This document shows positions 1 through 8,758 of a stretch of 32,221 bases of DNA, piece after piece (the stretch's first letter is position 1; each line of letters begins with the position of its first letter). Source of the DNA: Deltaproteobacteria bacterium. Lineage in GTDB: Bacteria; Desulfobacterota; Desulfobacteria; Desulfobacterales; Desulfosarcinaceae. The notes under the pieces are model-generated. The model did not search any database and had not been told where the DNA came from. It was given only the letters and a program-made list of their open reading frames with translations. A program made the position numbers and the translations under genes. The stretch lies in NCBI GenBank assembly GCA_020444075.1, contig JAHLLR010000057.1, positions 1-32,221 on the forward strand. Reading direction: 5' to 3'.

Positions 1-318
1 CTTAAACCATTTAAGCGTCAATTTCCATTTTGTTACGTTTTAATTGAGATTATCCCAAAAATACCGCAATGGGTAAAACCTGCACTTTTTCCCACAATTT
101 GAACGTCCGACGATGCTGCTGGACCGACAGATACCATCTGAGACACAGGCCAAACAGGGCCAACCATCAACCAGGCTATCGTTTAAGCATCTTTGTAGAT
201 ATGCAGGAAGGTAGTCGAAAAGTTTTCCCAATTGCCTTCAGCCAAAAAACCGGTTAAGCGGTGGCTCAAAAAGGCATCTGTTTTCTTCAGGCATCCGACC
301 GCGGTCGTGCGTTGCCGG
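1..318. other. Intergenic, no gene recognised
   Basis: This stretch lies downstream of the PAS-GAF-PilZ gene. Open frames exist on both strands, but none has a recognisable family signature or a good ribosome binding site. A 6-bp inverted repeat (CTTAAA-CCA-TTTAAG) sits at positions 1-15 at the window edge. No clear terminator with a U-tract follows the minus-strand gene. Confidence 0.5.
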
Positions 319-2016
319 TCAGGTGGTCATCATGTAAAAGCCGATGGTCACATCACAGGGATCTTTGCCCACGAATTGGCAGCCGATGGCCTCTTCGGCC
401 ACCGAGCGTACGACCACCTCTTTTTGAACCACCGAGCGGGCTGTGTTGTCCAGGGTAAATTTGACCCGGAACCGGTCGTTGACGCGTACATCCTGTTTTC
501 CGAAAACTTTGAAACCGATCCCATGGCGGGAGAGGTTTTCGATCAGGATCCTTCCCCAGTCGTCCGACTTCATGGCAATGCGGTCGCCCCTGCCGCGGAT
601 GTACACGCCTTCCAGATGGACCATTTTGCGGTGCTCCCGGCGAAGTTCGACTTTGATGTACATCTCGTTGCCGCAGGTGCAGGTGGCCTTCAGGTGGGTG
701 CCGATGGCGCGGATTACGGAAATGTCCAGCAGCTTCTGGTGGTTGCAGTTCTTGCAGGCGATATTGGCCGTTTTCCCGTCCTTGAGCAGCGCCGTGCTGA
801 CCAGGTGCGGATCATCGGGTTCCCCTTCTTCGAAGCGCCATTGGGCTTTTTCTTCGACGGGGGTGCCGTCATCGCTGCCAATGACCTCAATGGGGCCCTC
901 GTACTCTAACGAGTCATCGTCACCGGTATGGGGAGCCGGTGAAACGAACTGCAGGATGGTTTCGCGAACCTTGGCCGGTGCCTTCTGGGCCTGTTTCCGG
1001 ATGAGCGCATTGACGATGGTGCTGCCGACGCATTTGACCAGGTTCTGCGTTTCCATGGACCAGTCTACCGGCTGTCTGACGGCGTCACAGCCGATGATGC
1101 CTATCAGGTATCGGCCGTAGAACAAGGGGGTGAACAGGAAGGATTTGACTCCCGGGGCATGAAACCCTTCATGGGCCGCGTGTTCAATCGCTGGCAGGGT
1201 ATCGATATCCGCAACGGAGACGGTGCTGCTCTTTTTCACCTGGCTCAAGATGCTGGAAAATGTTTCCACACTGGCGTTCTGCAGAGCCGGGGCCGGGGAT
1301 TCAACTCCGTCGCTGACCCATTCGTGAGTAATGGAAAGCCGAGCTTTCCGATCGTGAAACAGGCAAACATAGACCCGGTCCGCCCCCGATACCAATCCCA
1401 CTTTTTCCAGGGAGTAGACAATGATTTCGTCGATGTCGGCCGGGGACCAGACGGACAGGTCGTCAATGATCGAAAACAGCAGGTTGACAAAGTACTCTTT
1501 GAGCTGCAGGGCTTCCAGGGCCTGCCGATAGGGAGTGATGTCTTCCACGGCCAACAGCATGCCGGGAAGCTTCTGGCTGGGCGTCTCAACCGGTTGGGCA
1601 TTTACCCGTGCGGACCATACGGTTCCGTCCTTTTTCTTGAGATTGATTTCAAAGGGCTCTTTCAGGGTCCTGGCGAAAATCCGACTGCGGTTGATAAAAA
1701 AAACGGACTGGTCTTCGGTGGCGATGAACAGGCTGATGGGTTTTTTCAGCAAGTAGGATTTGTCTGCGCCGAGCATTTCGACCGCGCGGGAGCTGACGCC
1801 GTCGATGAGGCCGGACTTGTCCAGCGAAATCAGGCCGGTGGTCGTAGCCTGCAACAGCCGGGAGCAATCGGCCAGTTTTTTTTTGAGTGAGTCCCGTTCG
1901 CTGGTTACGGCCTGGTTGAGCGCTTCCAGTTCGCTCGGGTGGTGGGTCTGTTCGGTGATTTTGTGCTGCAGGCGTTCGGGCAGGGCATGCTCAGTCGGGC
2001 GGTCGTCTTTGGTCAT
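319..2016 (-). CDS. PAS-GAF-PilZ sensor protein with Cys-pair ribbon
   Basis: This is a predicted cytoplasmic signalling protein of 565 residues. From the N-terminus I see a charged, possibly coiled-coil stretch (about 20-60), a PAS domain (about 60-170), a GAF domain (about 185-355), a segment with CKNC and CTC cysteines (about 420-450) that could bind zinc, and a C-terminal PilZ domain. The PilZ part has RREHR (RxxxR) and NLSRHG (NxSxxG), the two motifs that contact cyclic-di-GMP in the family, so ligand binding is likely. No kinase, GGDEF, EAL or HTH output domain is present, so it probably acts through a partner. The start at 2016 is preferred over the upstream ATG at 2046 because GAGGGAAG lies just in front of it. 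It is the last gene of a five-gene minus-strand run. The target process is unknown; surface structures or motility is an inference from the neighbouring LysM and TPR proteins. Confidence 0.85.
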   Translation of the reverse strand: MTKDDRPTEHALPERLQHKITEQTHHPSELEALNQAVTSERDSLKKKLADCSRLLQATTTGLISLDKSGLIDGVSSRAVEMLGADKSYLLKKPISLFIATEDQSVFFINRSRIFARTLKEPFEINLKKKDGTVWSARVNAQPVETPSQKLPGMLLAVEDITPYRQALEALQLKEYFVNLLFSIIDDLSVWSPADIDEIIVYSLEKVGLVSGADRVYVCLFHDRKARLSITHEWVSDGVESPAPALQNASVETFSSILSQVKKSSTVSVADIDTLPAIEHAAHEGFHAPGVKSFLFTPLFYGRYLIGIIGCDAVRQPVDWSMETQNLVKCVGSTIVNALIRKQAQKAPAKVRETILQFVSPAPHTGDDDSLEYEGPIEVIGSDDGTPVEEKAQWRFEEGEPDDPHLVSTALLKDGKTANIACKNCNHQKLLDISVIRAIGTHLKATCTCGNEMYIKVELRREHRKMVHLEGVYIRGRGDRIAMKSDDWGRILIENLSRHGIGFKVFGKQDVRVNDRFRVKFTLDNTARSVVQKEVVVRSVAEEAIGCQFVGKDPCDVTIGFYMMTT

Positions 2017-2085
2017 AAGGCTTCCCTCGGCAAACAATCCAACCACGGGCGGGTAGCGTTCAGATGATGCTCATGAATATCGCGG

Positions 2086-2853
2086 CTACTGGTAGATCTT
2101 GTTCAACTCTTCGGACGCCTCGACGGCCAGGTTGGAGTCTTCCGTATATTCAATGGCGCCCTTCAAGGCCAGTCTGGCGTTGTTGTAGTCTCCCAGCAGG
2201 CGGTAGGTTCTGCCCATTTCCAGCAGCAGGGCCGGGTTTTTAGGATTGGTTTGCGCAACCTTTTCGAACAGGGATTGCGCGGCGTGCAATCGGCCGGTGG
2301 CCAGGTACGTCCTGCCCAGATTCAACTGGGCGACAAAAAAGTCCGGCTGCACGTCCAGTGCCTTTTTCAAATATTTCTGGGCCTTGTCGTATTGCCCCTT
2401 GTTGTAGTAAGCCCATCCCAGGTTGGCCAGTGGAAAGTGCGGCGTGGCGTAGAGCATGTCTCCGGTGACCGGTTCCAGCACGGCAATGGCCTTGTCCCAT
2501 TCTTTCTGAACCATATAGGCACTGCCCAGGTTGTTTTTGGCCAGGGAGTAGTCGGGTTTCAGCTGGACCGCTTTTTCAAAATGCACCACGGCCAGATCCA
2601 TCTTCTCCTTGGCCATATATACCAGACCCAGATCGTTATGCAGGATGGGGTCGTCTGCATTCAATTTTTCCGCTTTAAGCAGTTCTCTCAGGGCCGCCGT
2701 GTAATTGCCGCCATTGAGATAGGCTTCCCCCAGATTAATGGCCGCAGCGGCTTTTTTCTTATCCTGAAGGGTTACATCTGTGGTGGCGCATGCTGAAAAC
2801 AGCAGCATGGCAAAAAGCAAAGAAAGAATCACCTCCGGTCGCCAACGTGCCAT
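2086..2853 (-). CDS. TPR-repeat lipoprotein, PilW/PilF-like
   Basis: The protein has 255 residues. The N-terminus is a lipoprotein signal: a positively charged start (MARWR), a hydrophobic stretch, and a lipobox LFSAC whose Cys (about residue 22) would be lipidated. The rest is at least five tetratricopeptide repeats (for example NLGEAYLNGGNYTAAL, NDLGLVYMAKEKMDLAV, NLGWAYYNKGQYDKA). Length and layout match the PilW/PilF pilotins that help type IV pilus secretins reach the outer membrane, but TPR lipoproteins are diverse and no pilus genes are in this window, so the pilus role is only an analogy. AGGAG lies 8 bases before the ATG. It sits 49 bp after the LysM gene and is probably co-transcribed with it. 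Confidence 0.8.
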   Translation of the reverse strand: MARWRPEVILSLLFAMLLFSACATTDVTLQDKKKAAAAINLGEAYLNGGNYTAALRELLKAEKLNADDPILHNDLGLVYMAKEKMDLAVVHFEKAVQLKPDYSLAKNNLGSAYMVQKEWDKAIAVLEPVTGDMLYATPHFPLANLGWAYYNKGQYDKAQKYLKKALDVQPDFFVAQLNLGRTYLATGRLHAAQSLFEKVAQTNPKNPALLLEMGRTYRLLGDYNNARLALKGAIEYTEDSNLAVEASEELNKIYQ

Positions 2854-2902
2854 GGAACTTTCTCCTATTCTAGGTGTGTGATCCGTTGATCATTCAAGAC
2901 GA

Positions 2903-4717
2903 CTATCCCCGGGCGGATCCTTCGATCCGGATCAGCCGGATGCCCTGGTCCCGGAGAAACAGTCTAACCAATTCGGGTATCTTTTTCTCGGTAAACAGCC
3001 GGTTTTCGCCGTTGTCCATCGGAATGAGAATGCCGCTGACCGAAATGGCGGTATTGAATTCAGGAGATCGGTTCGCTCCATAGAAAACGGGGGAGGCGGT
3101 ATAGGCCATACCTGCGGTTTTCATCAGGCGCTGGATGATCTCCACCGGCCCGGCGTCTAAATTGATTTGAAGGATTTCAAGCCCCGTATCGCTGATGGCG
3201 TTTACCGCATCACCGTAAAGGTCTCCAAAATCGATGAGGATTTCTCTCCCGTTGCCGAAAGAGAGCAGGTTGGACAGGGCCTGGACCTGGATCCCGGCGT
3301 ATGGGAAGCTGATGCTGGTGTTGGGTGAGTAGTTGAATCCCATCGATGTGGCAAATGATTCGATCAGCGCCTTCTGGCTGGATCCGTCGATGCTGTCAAT
3401 ATGTTTCGTCACTTCCATGTGCAGCGGCGGTCGGGTTGCCTCGGGCGCTCCGGACAGGATTTCCTTGATGACAATGTCGTTCTGGTCCAGGTAGCGGACA
3501 ATGGCGTCGTGGGTTCGCTCGGAGGCGGACATGATCGGTGTGATGCAGGAATGGCGGGGGACACGGCCATCGACCGACGGTTCGGTGCGGATCCATTTGG
3601 CGCTGATGCTGATGTTTATCCCTCCATCGTCAAAGGCCAGGCGATTGGTGGAGGCTTCGCTCGAAAACGCCGAAAAGACCGCTTCCAGAATGTCCTGGGA
3701 CGTGGCTTCCTCGGGCACCTTCACCACCTTGACCTTTTCCCAGTAGGATTGGATCAGCGGCAGATCCACATTCATTACCCGGTCCTGGGTGGTCAAAATC
3801 ACCTTGGACCCGTTCATAAGATCGATCATGGGGTGGCGGGAAAGGTCCAGCTCGAAATCCTTGCCCTGCTTCATGGGTAAAAAATAGGTTCCCTTGTCCA
3901 GCAGACGTCCCCCGATAGCCGATGCAGCCTCGGCAGCCGGGCCTGTTTTTCCCGATTCCGGCTGAGGCGCGGCCAATTCAGAGCCGGCCCTGACGGTTGG
4001 CTGGGCCTGAGATTCATCGGATTCGGTTTCAGTGCTGTCCGCCATTTTTTCGACCAGATTGCCGGCTTCATCGAACAGGGTGCTGTACCAGCTCTGTTCC
4101 CGGATGGAGGGGTCGGGCATGTAGATTTTCTGTCCGGCATAAATTCGATTGACATCCTTGATGTGCGGGTTGGCGGCCTTGAACAGCGCCAGTCCCTGGC
4201 TGTAGGTGGTGTTTCCGTATCGGCCGCCGAACCGGTTGGCAATCAGCTTGGAGACGGTGTCGCCCCTCTGGATGGTGTAGGACCGCGTATGCTTTTCTAT
4301 TATTTCCCTGGGACTGCTGATCATGACGACGGGGATGGTGACCACGCCGGAGGATTGGCCCGGCAGGGCGCCCTGGGCCAGTTTTTTAAGCGGAATGTCC
4401 ACCACCTGCCCGGGACGGATCCTGTCGATGTCTTTTACATGGGGGTTGAGGCGTTCGAAAATGCCCAGGAATTCCCGGAAATCGGCGTGGGCGAGTTCTC
4501 CTTTTTGACGGAAGATCTTGAGCACCCAGTCTCCCTGCTGAACCTGGTAGGGGTCACAGAGGATGTCCCAGCCGCGGTCGTAGCGCACCACGTAGTTTTT
4601 ATAAAGCATGGCGCCATGGGTGTCTACCGTCAGAAACAGCAGGATAAGCGCTGTGAACGACAAAAGACTCCGGCGAAGAAGGGGGCGTTGAAAAATATTT
4701 GGATGATTAATGGCCAT
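2903..4717 (-). CDS. Secreted protein with two LysM domains
   Basis: This 604-residue protein has an N-terminal basic and hydrophobic stretch (RPLLRRSLLSFTALILLFL) that looks like a Sec signal peptide or an inner-membrane anchor. Two LysM-like peptidoglycan-binding domains follow, at about residues 55-110 (YQVQQGDWVLKI ... NPHVKDIDRIRPGQVVDIP) and 145-205 (YTIQRGDTVSKLI ... NPHIKDVNRIYAGQKIYMP). A low-complexity linker (about 235-285) joins these to a C-terminal region of some 300 residues that I do not recognise and that has no visible peptidase or amidase motif. The LysM parts suggest it sits at the cell wall in the periplasm. It starts 8 bases past the thrC stop with AAGGA about 11 bases upstream of the ATG, so it is probably translated from the serS-thrC message. 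Confidence 0.8.
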   Translation of the reverse strand: MAINHPNIFQRPLLRRSLLSFTALILLFLTVDTHGAMLYKNYVVRYDRGWDILCDPYQVQQGDWVLKIFRQKGELAHADFREFLGIFERLNPHVKDIDRIRPGQVVDIPLKKLAQGALPGQSSGVVTIPVVMISSPREIIEKHTRSYTIQRGDTVSKLIANRFGGRYGNTTYSQGLALFKAANPHIKDVNRIYAGQKIYMPDPSIREQSWYSTLFDEAGNLVEKMADSTETESDESQAQPTVRAGSELAAPQPESGKTGPAAEAASAIGGRLLDKGTYFLPMKQGKDFELDLSRHPMIDLMNGSKVILTTQDRVMNVDLPLIQSYWEKVKVVKVPEEATSQDILEAVFSAFSSEASTNRLAFDDGGINISISAKWIRTEPSVDGRVPRHSCITPIMSASERTHDAIVRYLDQNDIVIKEILSGAPEATRPPLHMEVTKHIDSIDGSSQKALIESFATSMGFNYSPNTSISFPYAGIQVQALSNLLSFGNGREILIDFGDLYGDAVNAISDTGLEILQINLDAGPVEIIQRLMKTAGMAYTASPVFYGANRSPEFNTAISVSGILIPMDNGENRLFTEKKIPELVRLFLRDQGIRLIRIEGSARG

Positions 4718-4724
4718 GGCCGTG

Positions 4725-6230
4725 TCAGGTCCTTTTCTTTAATCCGAGGTCGGCGGCGATCTGCTTGGAGATGGCATTAACGAAGGTGGTCATCGCCTCC
4801 GGATCCAGCGGTTTGCCCGGTGCCGGTACCTGCTTCAGGTGTTTCGGATGGATATAGCGTGGCTGATTGATCAGTGCCGGGTCCGGTGAAACGGCAAATT
4901 CGTCCGGGAAGCGGTTCTGGAAATACATGTCCTGGAAACCGGAAAACTTGAGGGCGTGGGCCGTGGAATCCACGATAGCCGTCTCGCCGGAGGTCACATA
5001 GCCTTTGCCGAGGGCCACATGAAGCCCGGCCAGCGATTCACCGCCATGGGTGCAGGCGATGTGACCGTTGCGGTTGGCCGTGAGCTGCCAGTCCATGATG
5101 TCCTGTTCGGCCACCTCCACGAAAAAGACACGGGGCCGGCCGGCCACCTGGTTGTAGCGGTCCACCAGGTGGATTACCCGGGGCATGGAAACCGGGTTGC
5201 CGATCATGGCAGCCTGGGCCACACTGGGTTTGACGGTCATGGGTACGAACTTGCGTTTATTGGCTTCCGGTTCGCTGTAGTACTGGAATACGGGGTTGGC
5301 GTGGACGGACTGGACGCCTACGATTTTAGGCAGGGCGTCGATGATACCCACCTCATGAAACTTGAGAAATCCGTTCATCACGGCGGTGATGTTGCCCGCA
5401 TTGCCGATAGGCACCACCACCACCTTGTCGGCCATGGCATAGTCGAAGTCCTGAGCGATTTCATAGGAGTAGGACTCCTGCCCCAGGATGCGCCAGGCAT
5501 TCTTCGAGTTGAGCAGGGCCACGTTGTACTGGTCGGAAAGGGCTTCGACAACCTTCATGCAATCGTCGAACACCCCGGGAATCTCGAAGACATCCGCCCC
5601 GCTGCCCAGCGGCTGGGAGAGCTGCTGGGGAGTCACTTTCTTGTGAGGCAGCAGGACTGCCGACTTGATGCGGGGCTTGAGATAGGAGGCATAGAGGGCC
5701 GCGGCGGCGCTGGTATCTCCGGTGGACGCACAGATGGAGAGTACCTGGTCGACCAGCCCCTGCCCGATGAGAAAATTGATGTAGCTCAGGGCGCTGGCCA
5801 TGCCCCGGTCCTTGAAAGAGGCGCTGGGGTTCTGACCGTCGTTCTTATAGAAAAAGCGGATGCCCGCCTTCGCCTGGAGGATACCGTTGGCTTCCACCAC
5901 GGGGGTGTGCCCCTCTCCCAGGTAGACTGCGGACGCCAGGGGGATCACGGGGCCGATGAACTCGTGGTAGCGGTAGATGCCCTTCAGGGCCGGGATCTTG
6001 AGCATGCGCCGGTAGTCAAAAATTCGCTGCCAGAGTTCACCGCCGATAGCCTTCAGCCGATCGAACCGCCGGTCATGGATGAGCAGCACGCTGCCGCAGT
6101 CCGGGCAGGTGTAAAGCAGCGATTCGATGCCGTGTTCGGCCCGGCAGCCCAGGCACCGGTAGATCAATTCTCCGCCGGGCTCGGGGACCAGGTGCGGCCG
6201 GATCTCTTCAGGGAATTGGTCGTGTCTCAC
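4725..6230 (-). CDS. thrC: Threonine synthase
   Basis: This PLP enzyme converts O-phosphohomoserine to threonine, the last step of threonine synthesis in the cytoplasm. The chain has about 501 residues with an N-terminal zinc-ribbon-like segment (YRCLGC ... YTCPDCG), the PLP-lysine motif [13 protein letters not shown], and the glycine-rich phosphate-binding loop ([14 protein letters not shown]). A longer frame opens at 6308, but that would overlap serS by 82 bases. I prefer the GTG at 6230, which overlaps the serS stop codon (GTGA), a classic translational coupling, and gives VRHDQFPEE as the first residues. Aspartate kinase lies elsewhere in the window (9996). The family call is firm; the start is an inference. 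Confidence 0.93.
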   Translation of the reverse strand: MRHDQFPEEIRPHLVPEPGGELIYRCLGCRAEHGIESLLYTCPDCGSVLLIHDRRFDRLKAIGGELWQRIFDYRRMLKIPALKGIYRYHEFIGPVIPLASAVYLGEGHTPVVEANGILQAKAGIRFFYKNDGQNPSASFKDRGMASALSYINFLIGQGLVDQVLSICASTGDTSAAAALYASYLKPRIKSAVLLPHKKVTPQQLSQPLGSGADVFEIPGVFDDCMKVVEALSDQYNVALLNSKNAWRILGQESYSYEIAQDFDYAMADKVVVVPIGNAGNITAVMNGFLKFHEVGIIDALPKIVGVQSVHANPVFQYYSEPEANKRKFVPMTVKPSVAQAAMIGNPVSMPRVIHLVDRYNQVAGRPRVFFVEVAEQDIMDWQLTANRNGHIACTHGGESLAGLHVALGKGYVTSGETAIVDSTAHALKFSGFQDMYFQNRFPDEFAVSPDPALINQPRYIHPKHLKQVPAPGKPLDPEAMTTFVNAISKQIAADLGLKKRT

Positions 6231-7501
6231 GAAGTAATCTTTTCCATTCCGCCCATGTACGGTCTGAGCGCATCCGGGATGACGACGGTGCCGTCTTCCT
6301 GTTGACAATTCTCCAGCAGGGCCGCCAGGGTCCTGCCCACGGCCAGGCCGCTGCCGTTCAGGGTATGGACCAGCCGGGTGCCTTTTTTGCCCTTTTCCTT
6401 GAAACGGATATTGGCCCGCCGGGCCTGAAAATCTTCAAAGTTGCTGCATGAGGAAATCTCCCGATAAACGCCCTGGGACGGCATCCACACTTCGATGTCA
6501 TAGGTTTTGGCGGCGGAAAAACCGAGGTCGCCGGTACACAGGGTGATTACCCGATAGGGCAGTTCGAGGCGCCGAAGCACGGTTTCCGCATTGTCCAGGA
6601 GCGATTCCAGTTCATCGTAGGAAACCTCAGGCCGGGTGAACTTGACCAGCTCCACCTTGTTGAACTGGTGCTGCCGGATCAACCCGCGCGTGTCCTTGCC
6701 GTAGGAACCGGCCTCGGAGCGGAAACAGGGGGTATAGGCCGTGTAATAGATCGGCAGCTCCGATTCGTCCAGGATTTCCTCCTGGTAGATGTTGGTGACC
6801 GGGACTTCCGCTGTGGGGATGAGAAAATAGTCCAACCCCTCAAGCTTGAAGAGGTCCGCCTCGAACTTGGGCAATTGACCCGTGCCGGTCATGCTTTTCC
6901 GGTTGACGATAAATGGCGGCAGCACTTCTTTGTACCCGTGTTCCGTGGTGTGCAGGTCCAGCATGAAGTTGATCAGCGCACGCTCCAGCCGGGCTCCCAC
7001 GCCCAGGTAGAGGGGGAATCGGGCGCCGGCGATTTTGGCGGCGCGGGTAAAATCCAGGATGCCCAGGTTCTCCCCGATGGTCCAGTGAGGCAGGGGCGGG
7101 TAGGCGAAGACGGTGGGTTCGCCCTCGGTTTTGACCAGGGGGTTGTCCGCTTCGTTTTTGCCTACCGGAACGCTTTTGTGAGGGATGTTGGGCATGGCCA
7201 TGATCATCTCGCCGATGGCCGATTCACCTTCGCCCAGATCTTTCTCCAGATGTTTGATGGTGGTGGATACGTCACGCATCTTTTCGATGACGGCATCGGC
7301 ATTCTCTCCGCTGCGTTTCATCCGGGCGACCTGGTCGGACACGCTGTTGCGCTGGCGGCGAAGTTCTTCCAATTCGAAAAGGATGGCTTTTCGCCGTATG
7401 TCCTGGACCTGAAACGCCTCCCAATCAAAGGCGGTCCCCCGGTTTTGCATGGCTGTTTTGACCAGTTCCAAATTTTCTCTGACGAGCTTGATTTCCAGCA
7501 T
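6227..7501 (-). CDS. serS: Seryl-tRNA synthetase
   Basis: This class II aminoacyl-tRNA synthetase charges tRNA-Ser (and normally tRNA-Sec) with serine in the cytoplasm. The chain has 424 residues, the usual length. The N-terminal helical arm (about residues 30-100, rich in charged residues) binds the tRNA long variable arm. Motif 2 is visible as [22 protein letters not shown], and motif 3 as [24 protein letters not shown] also matches the serine-binding region. It starts at ATG 7501 with AAGGA a few bases upstream and is the first gene of the minus-strand run that continues into thrC by a 4-base overlap. Confidence 0.97.
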   Translation of the reverse strand: MLEIKLVRENLELVKTAMQNRGTAFDWEAFQVQDIRRKAILFELEELRRQRNSVSDQVARMKRSGENADAVIEKMRDVSTTIKHLEKDLGEGESAIGEMIMAMPNIPHKSVPVGKNEADNPLVKTEGEPTVFAYPPLPHWTIGENLGILDFTRAAKIAGARFPLYLGVGARLERALINFMLDLHTTEHGYKEVLPPFIVNRKSMTGTGQLPKFEADLFKLEGLDYFLIPTAEVPVTNIYQEEILDESELPIYYTAYTPCFRSEAGSYGKDTRGLIRQHQFNKVELVKFTRPEVSYDELESLLDNAETVLRRLELPYRVITLCTGDLGFSAAKTYDIEVWMPSQGVYREISSCSNFEDFQARRANIRFKEKGKKGTRLVHTLNGSGLAVGRTLAALLENCQQEDGTVVIPDALRPYMGGMEKITS

Positions 7502-7674
7502 ATCTGTCCTTATATTCCAAAATCGTGTTTAAACGGGGCCATACATCGGATTTCAGGTGGCGGTGACAGTTCGTTTAGGGGTGGTGAACGGCTATACCGA
7601 TGAAAGGCGAACACCGAAGGCAAAATCAAGCAAAAGCTTATCCCAAGTGGTCCAATTAGTCAATGATGATTGCC

Positions 7675-7819
7675 GGTTGAACCGCGACGGGGAGCATCTC
7701 TCACCCCGCTTGCGGCAGCGTGTGGAAGCGAACGGTAAATCGATCGTTCCGAAAGAAGACCCCTTGCCGGAATTTTCTCGCGGAAAGGGGTCAATGGTGC
7801 AAGGCGCGGTTTTTCGACC
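7675..7819 (+). ncRNA. Candidate structured RNA upstream of MTHFS (6S RNA-like?)
   Basis: The 350-base gap between serS and the folate cyclo-ligase gene holds a stretch with strong complementarity. GGTTGAACCGCG (7675-7686) can pair with 7805-7819 (CGCGGTT and CGACC, with a short T bulge), closing a 145-base domain. Inside are a hairpin around CGGGGAG/CTCACCCCG (7688-7709), a GAACG/CGTTC hairpin (about 7728-7757), and a GACCCCTT/AAAGGGGTC hairpin (about 7769-7797). In many proteobacteria the 6S RNA gene (ssrS) lies directly upstream of the 5-formyltetrahydrofolate cyclo-ligase gene, which makes 6S the leading guess. The folding I see is branched rather than a clean rod, so a different RNA or a cis-acting leader is possible. 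An open frame through the region (GTG 7557 to 7835) shows no family signature. Confidence 0.4.
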
Positions 7820-7850
7820 AGAGACCAAAAAATGAAAGATGGAGATGGCA

Positions 7851-8438
7851 ATGGATGAAGTCCGGGAAAAAAAGCAGGAAATCAGAAATGAGATATCGAC
7901 TTTCTTCAATTCGCTGGCAAGCGATGTGCTCGAAGCGAACACCCGCATTATCGAAAATCGACTGTTCGAGTTCGCCAACTTTCTCGAATCCAAGATTGTC
8001 ATGCTTTACGTAAATACCGAAAATGAAGTCGACACAACCAACATTATCAAACGGGCCTACGAATTCAACAAAATCGTGGTGCTTCCCGCTTTTGATACGG
8101 CAAAATCCAAAATGAAACTGATGAAGGTGGACAATCCGACCAAGGATCTTATTTCCGGCCCGCGGGGAATCCTCGAACCGAATCCCGCCAAATGCAAACC
8201 GGTTCCGCTGGATTCAATCGATATCGCCATTGTACCCGGTATCGCCATGGATGAAAAAGGTGGGCGGATCGGATCGGGTGACGGATACTACGACCGGATT
8301 ATCCCCGACCTGCCCATGACGACCCGCAAGGTGGGCCTGGTGTTCGAGGGACAGTTGGTTCCCCAGGTACCCATGGAATCCCACGACAAGCATGTGGATA
8401 TCATTATCACCGAAAAACGGGTGATCTATAAGATTTAG
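7851..8438 (+). CDS. 5-formyltetrahydrofolate cyclo-ligase
   Basis: This is the MTHFS/YgfA family enzyme that uses ATP to convert 5-formyltetrahydrofolate to 5,10-methenyltetrahydrofolate, returning it to the active folate pool. The hallmark C-terminal motif GSGDGYYDR is near residues 141-149, followed by GLVFEGQLVPQVPMESHDKHVDIIIT, which fits the conserved C-terminal part (VPxxxHD). The chain is about 195 residues, the family's usual length. Three in-frame ATGs occur (7839, 7845, 7851). I prefer 7851 because GGAG lies 6 bases upstream of it; the other two lack properly spaced sites. A candidate structured RNA lies just upstream and a strong terminator about 40 bases downstream, so it is probably a single-gene unit with that RNA. 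Confidence 0.92.
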   Translation: MDEVREKKQEIRNEISTFFNSLASDVLEANTRIIENRLFEFANFLESKIVMLYVNTENEVDTTNIIKRAYEFNKIVVLPAFDTAKSKMKLMKVDNPTKDLISGPRGILEPNPAKCKPVPLDSIDIAIVPGIAMDEKGGRIGSGDGYYDRIIPDLPMTTRKVGLVFEGQLVPQVPMESHDKHVDIIITEKRVIYKI

Positions 8439-8466
8439 CTCATGGGGCATAGCTGATAGCTCATAG
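8436..8466. repeat. Short degenerate AGCTCATAG-type repeats
   Basis: Starting at the MTHFS stop codon, three near-identical units follow: TAGCTCAT (8436-8443), ATAGCTGAT (8449-8457) and ATAGCTCATAG (8456-8466). This is a small imperfect tandem repeat at the 3' end of the gene, just before the terminator. Its role is unknown. Confidence 0.5.
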
Positions 8467-8476
8467 AAAAGATTGT

Positions 8477-8510
8477 CGAAAACGCCTCCTTCGGGGGCGT
8501 TTTCGTGTTT
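8477..8510 (+). terminator. Rho-independent terminator after MTHFS
   Basis: CGAAAACGCC (8477-8486) pairs with GGCGTTTTCG (8496-8505) around a short C/T-rich loop, giving a 10-bp stem with A-run and T-run flanks and a following TGTTT. The symmetry means it may work in both directions. It closes the MTHFS transcript. Confidence 0.85.
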
Positions 8511-8591
8511 GGGGCAGGCGTTCATTGTCCATCGGGGTGCCGATATCGGGTCCGTTGATCGTGTAAAGAAAACCGCCGGCGCCCCTTCTGT

Positions 8592-8649
8592 CCTGCCTGC
8601 CTTCAGGCGATCCGTCCGTTCAGCTGACGGCAAATCCAAAAGAGGCAGG
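8592..8649. repeat. Inverted-repeat element with possible three-way junction
   Basis: CCTGCCT (8592-8598) and AGGCAGG (8643-8649) are perfect 7-bp inverted repeats. Between them are GCC-TTCA-GGC (8599-8608) and CCGTC/GACGG (8612-8616 with 8626-8630), so the transcript could fold into a three-way junction. It lies between the MTHFS terminator and the pcm promoter. It could be an intergenic palindromic repeat or a remnant of one; I cannot name a family. Confidence 0.4.
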
Positions 8650-8676
8650 AATTCTTTTGCCCGGACGCCCTTTGGC

Positions 8677-8705
8677 TTGACATTTATGGGCGAACACTCT
8701 CTAAC
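8677..8705 (+). promoter_or_regulatory. Sigma-70-type promoter for pcm
   Basis: A perfect -35 box TTGACA (8677-8682), a 17-base spacer, and TCTAAC (8700-8705, 4 of 6 matches to TATAAT) lie about 54 bases before the pcm start codon. This would be the promoter of the pcm-yqaA-lysC run. Confidence 0.55.
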
Positions 8706-8758
8706 TTCTTGACCTGACTCGCCTTAATTGATAGACACGTGCTGGGAGAAAACCGCCG

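Noticed and set aside
232-909. Long plus-strand open frame opposite the PAS-GAF-PilZ gene
   Set aside because: It is antisense to a gene with clear domains and has no family signature; it is a shadow of the GC-rich reverse frame.
4956-6305. 449-codon plus-strand frame opposite thrC
   Set aside because: The threonine synthase motifs on the minus strand are unambiguous; the plus frame is an antisense shadow.
6231-6308. Upstream extension of thrC to ATG 6308
   Set aside because: It would overlap serS by 82 bases and adds a basic stretch without family similarity; the GTG at 6230 overlapping the serS stop is better.
7570-7595. T-box-like GGGGTGGTGAACGG sequence
   Set aside because: It only partly matches the T-box core, lies on the strand away from serS, and no specifier or antiterminator structure was found.
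7557-7835. 92-codon plus-strand frame before MTHFS
   Set aside because: GTG start without ribosome binding site, no domain signature, and the region folds as RNA.
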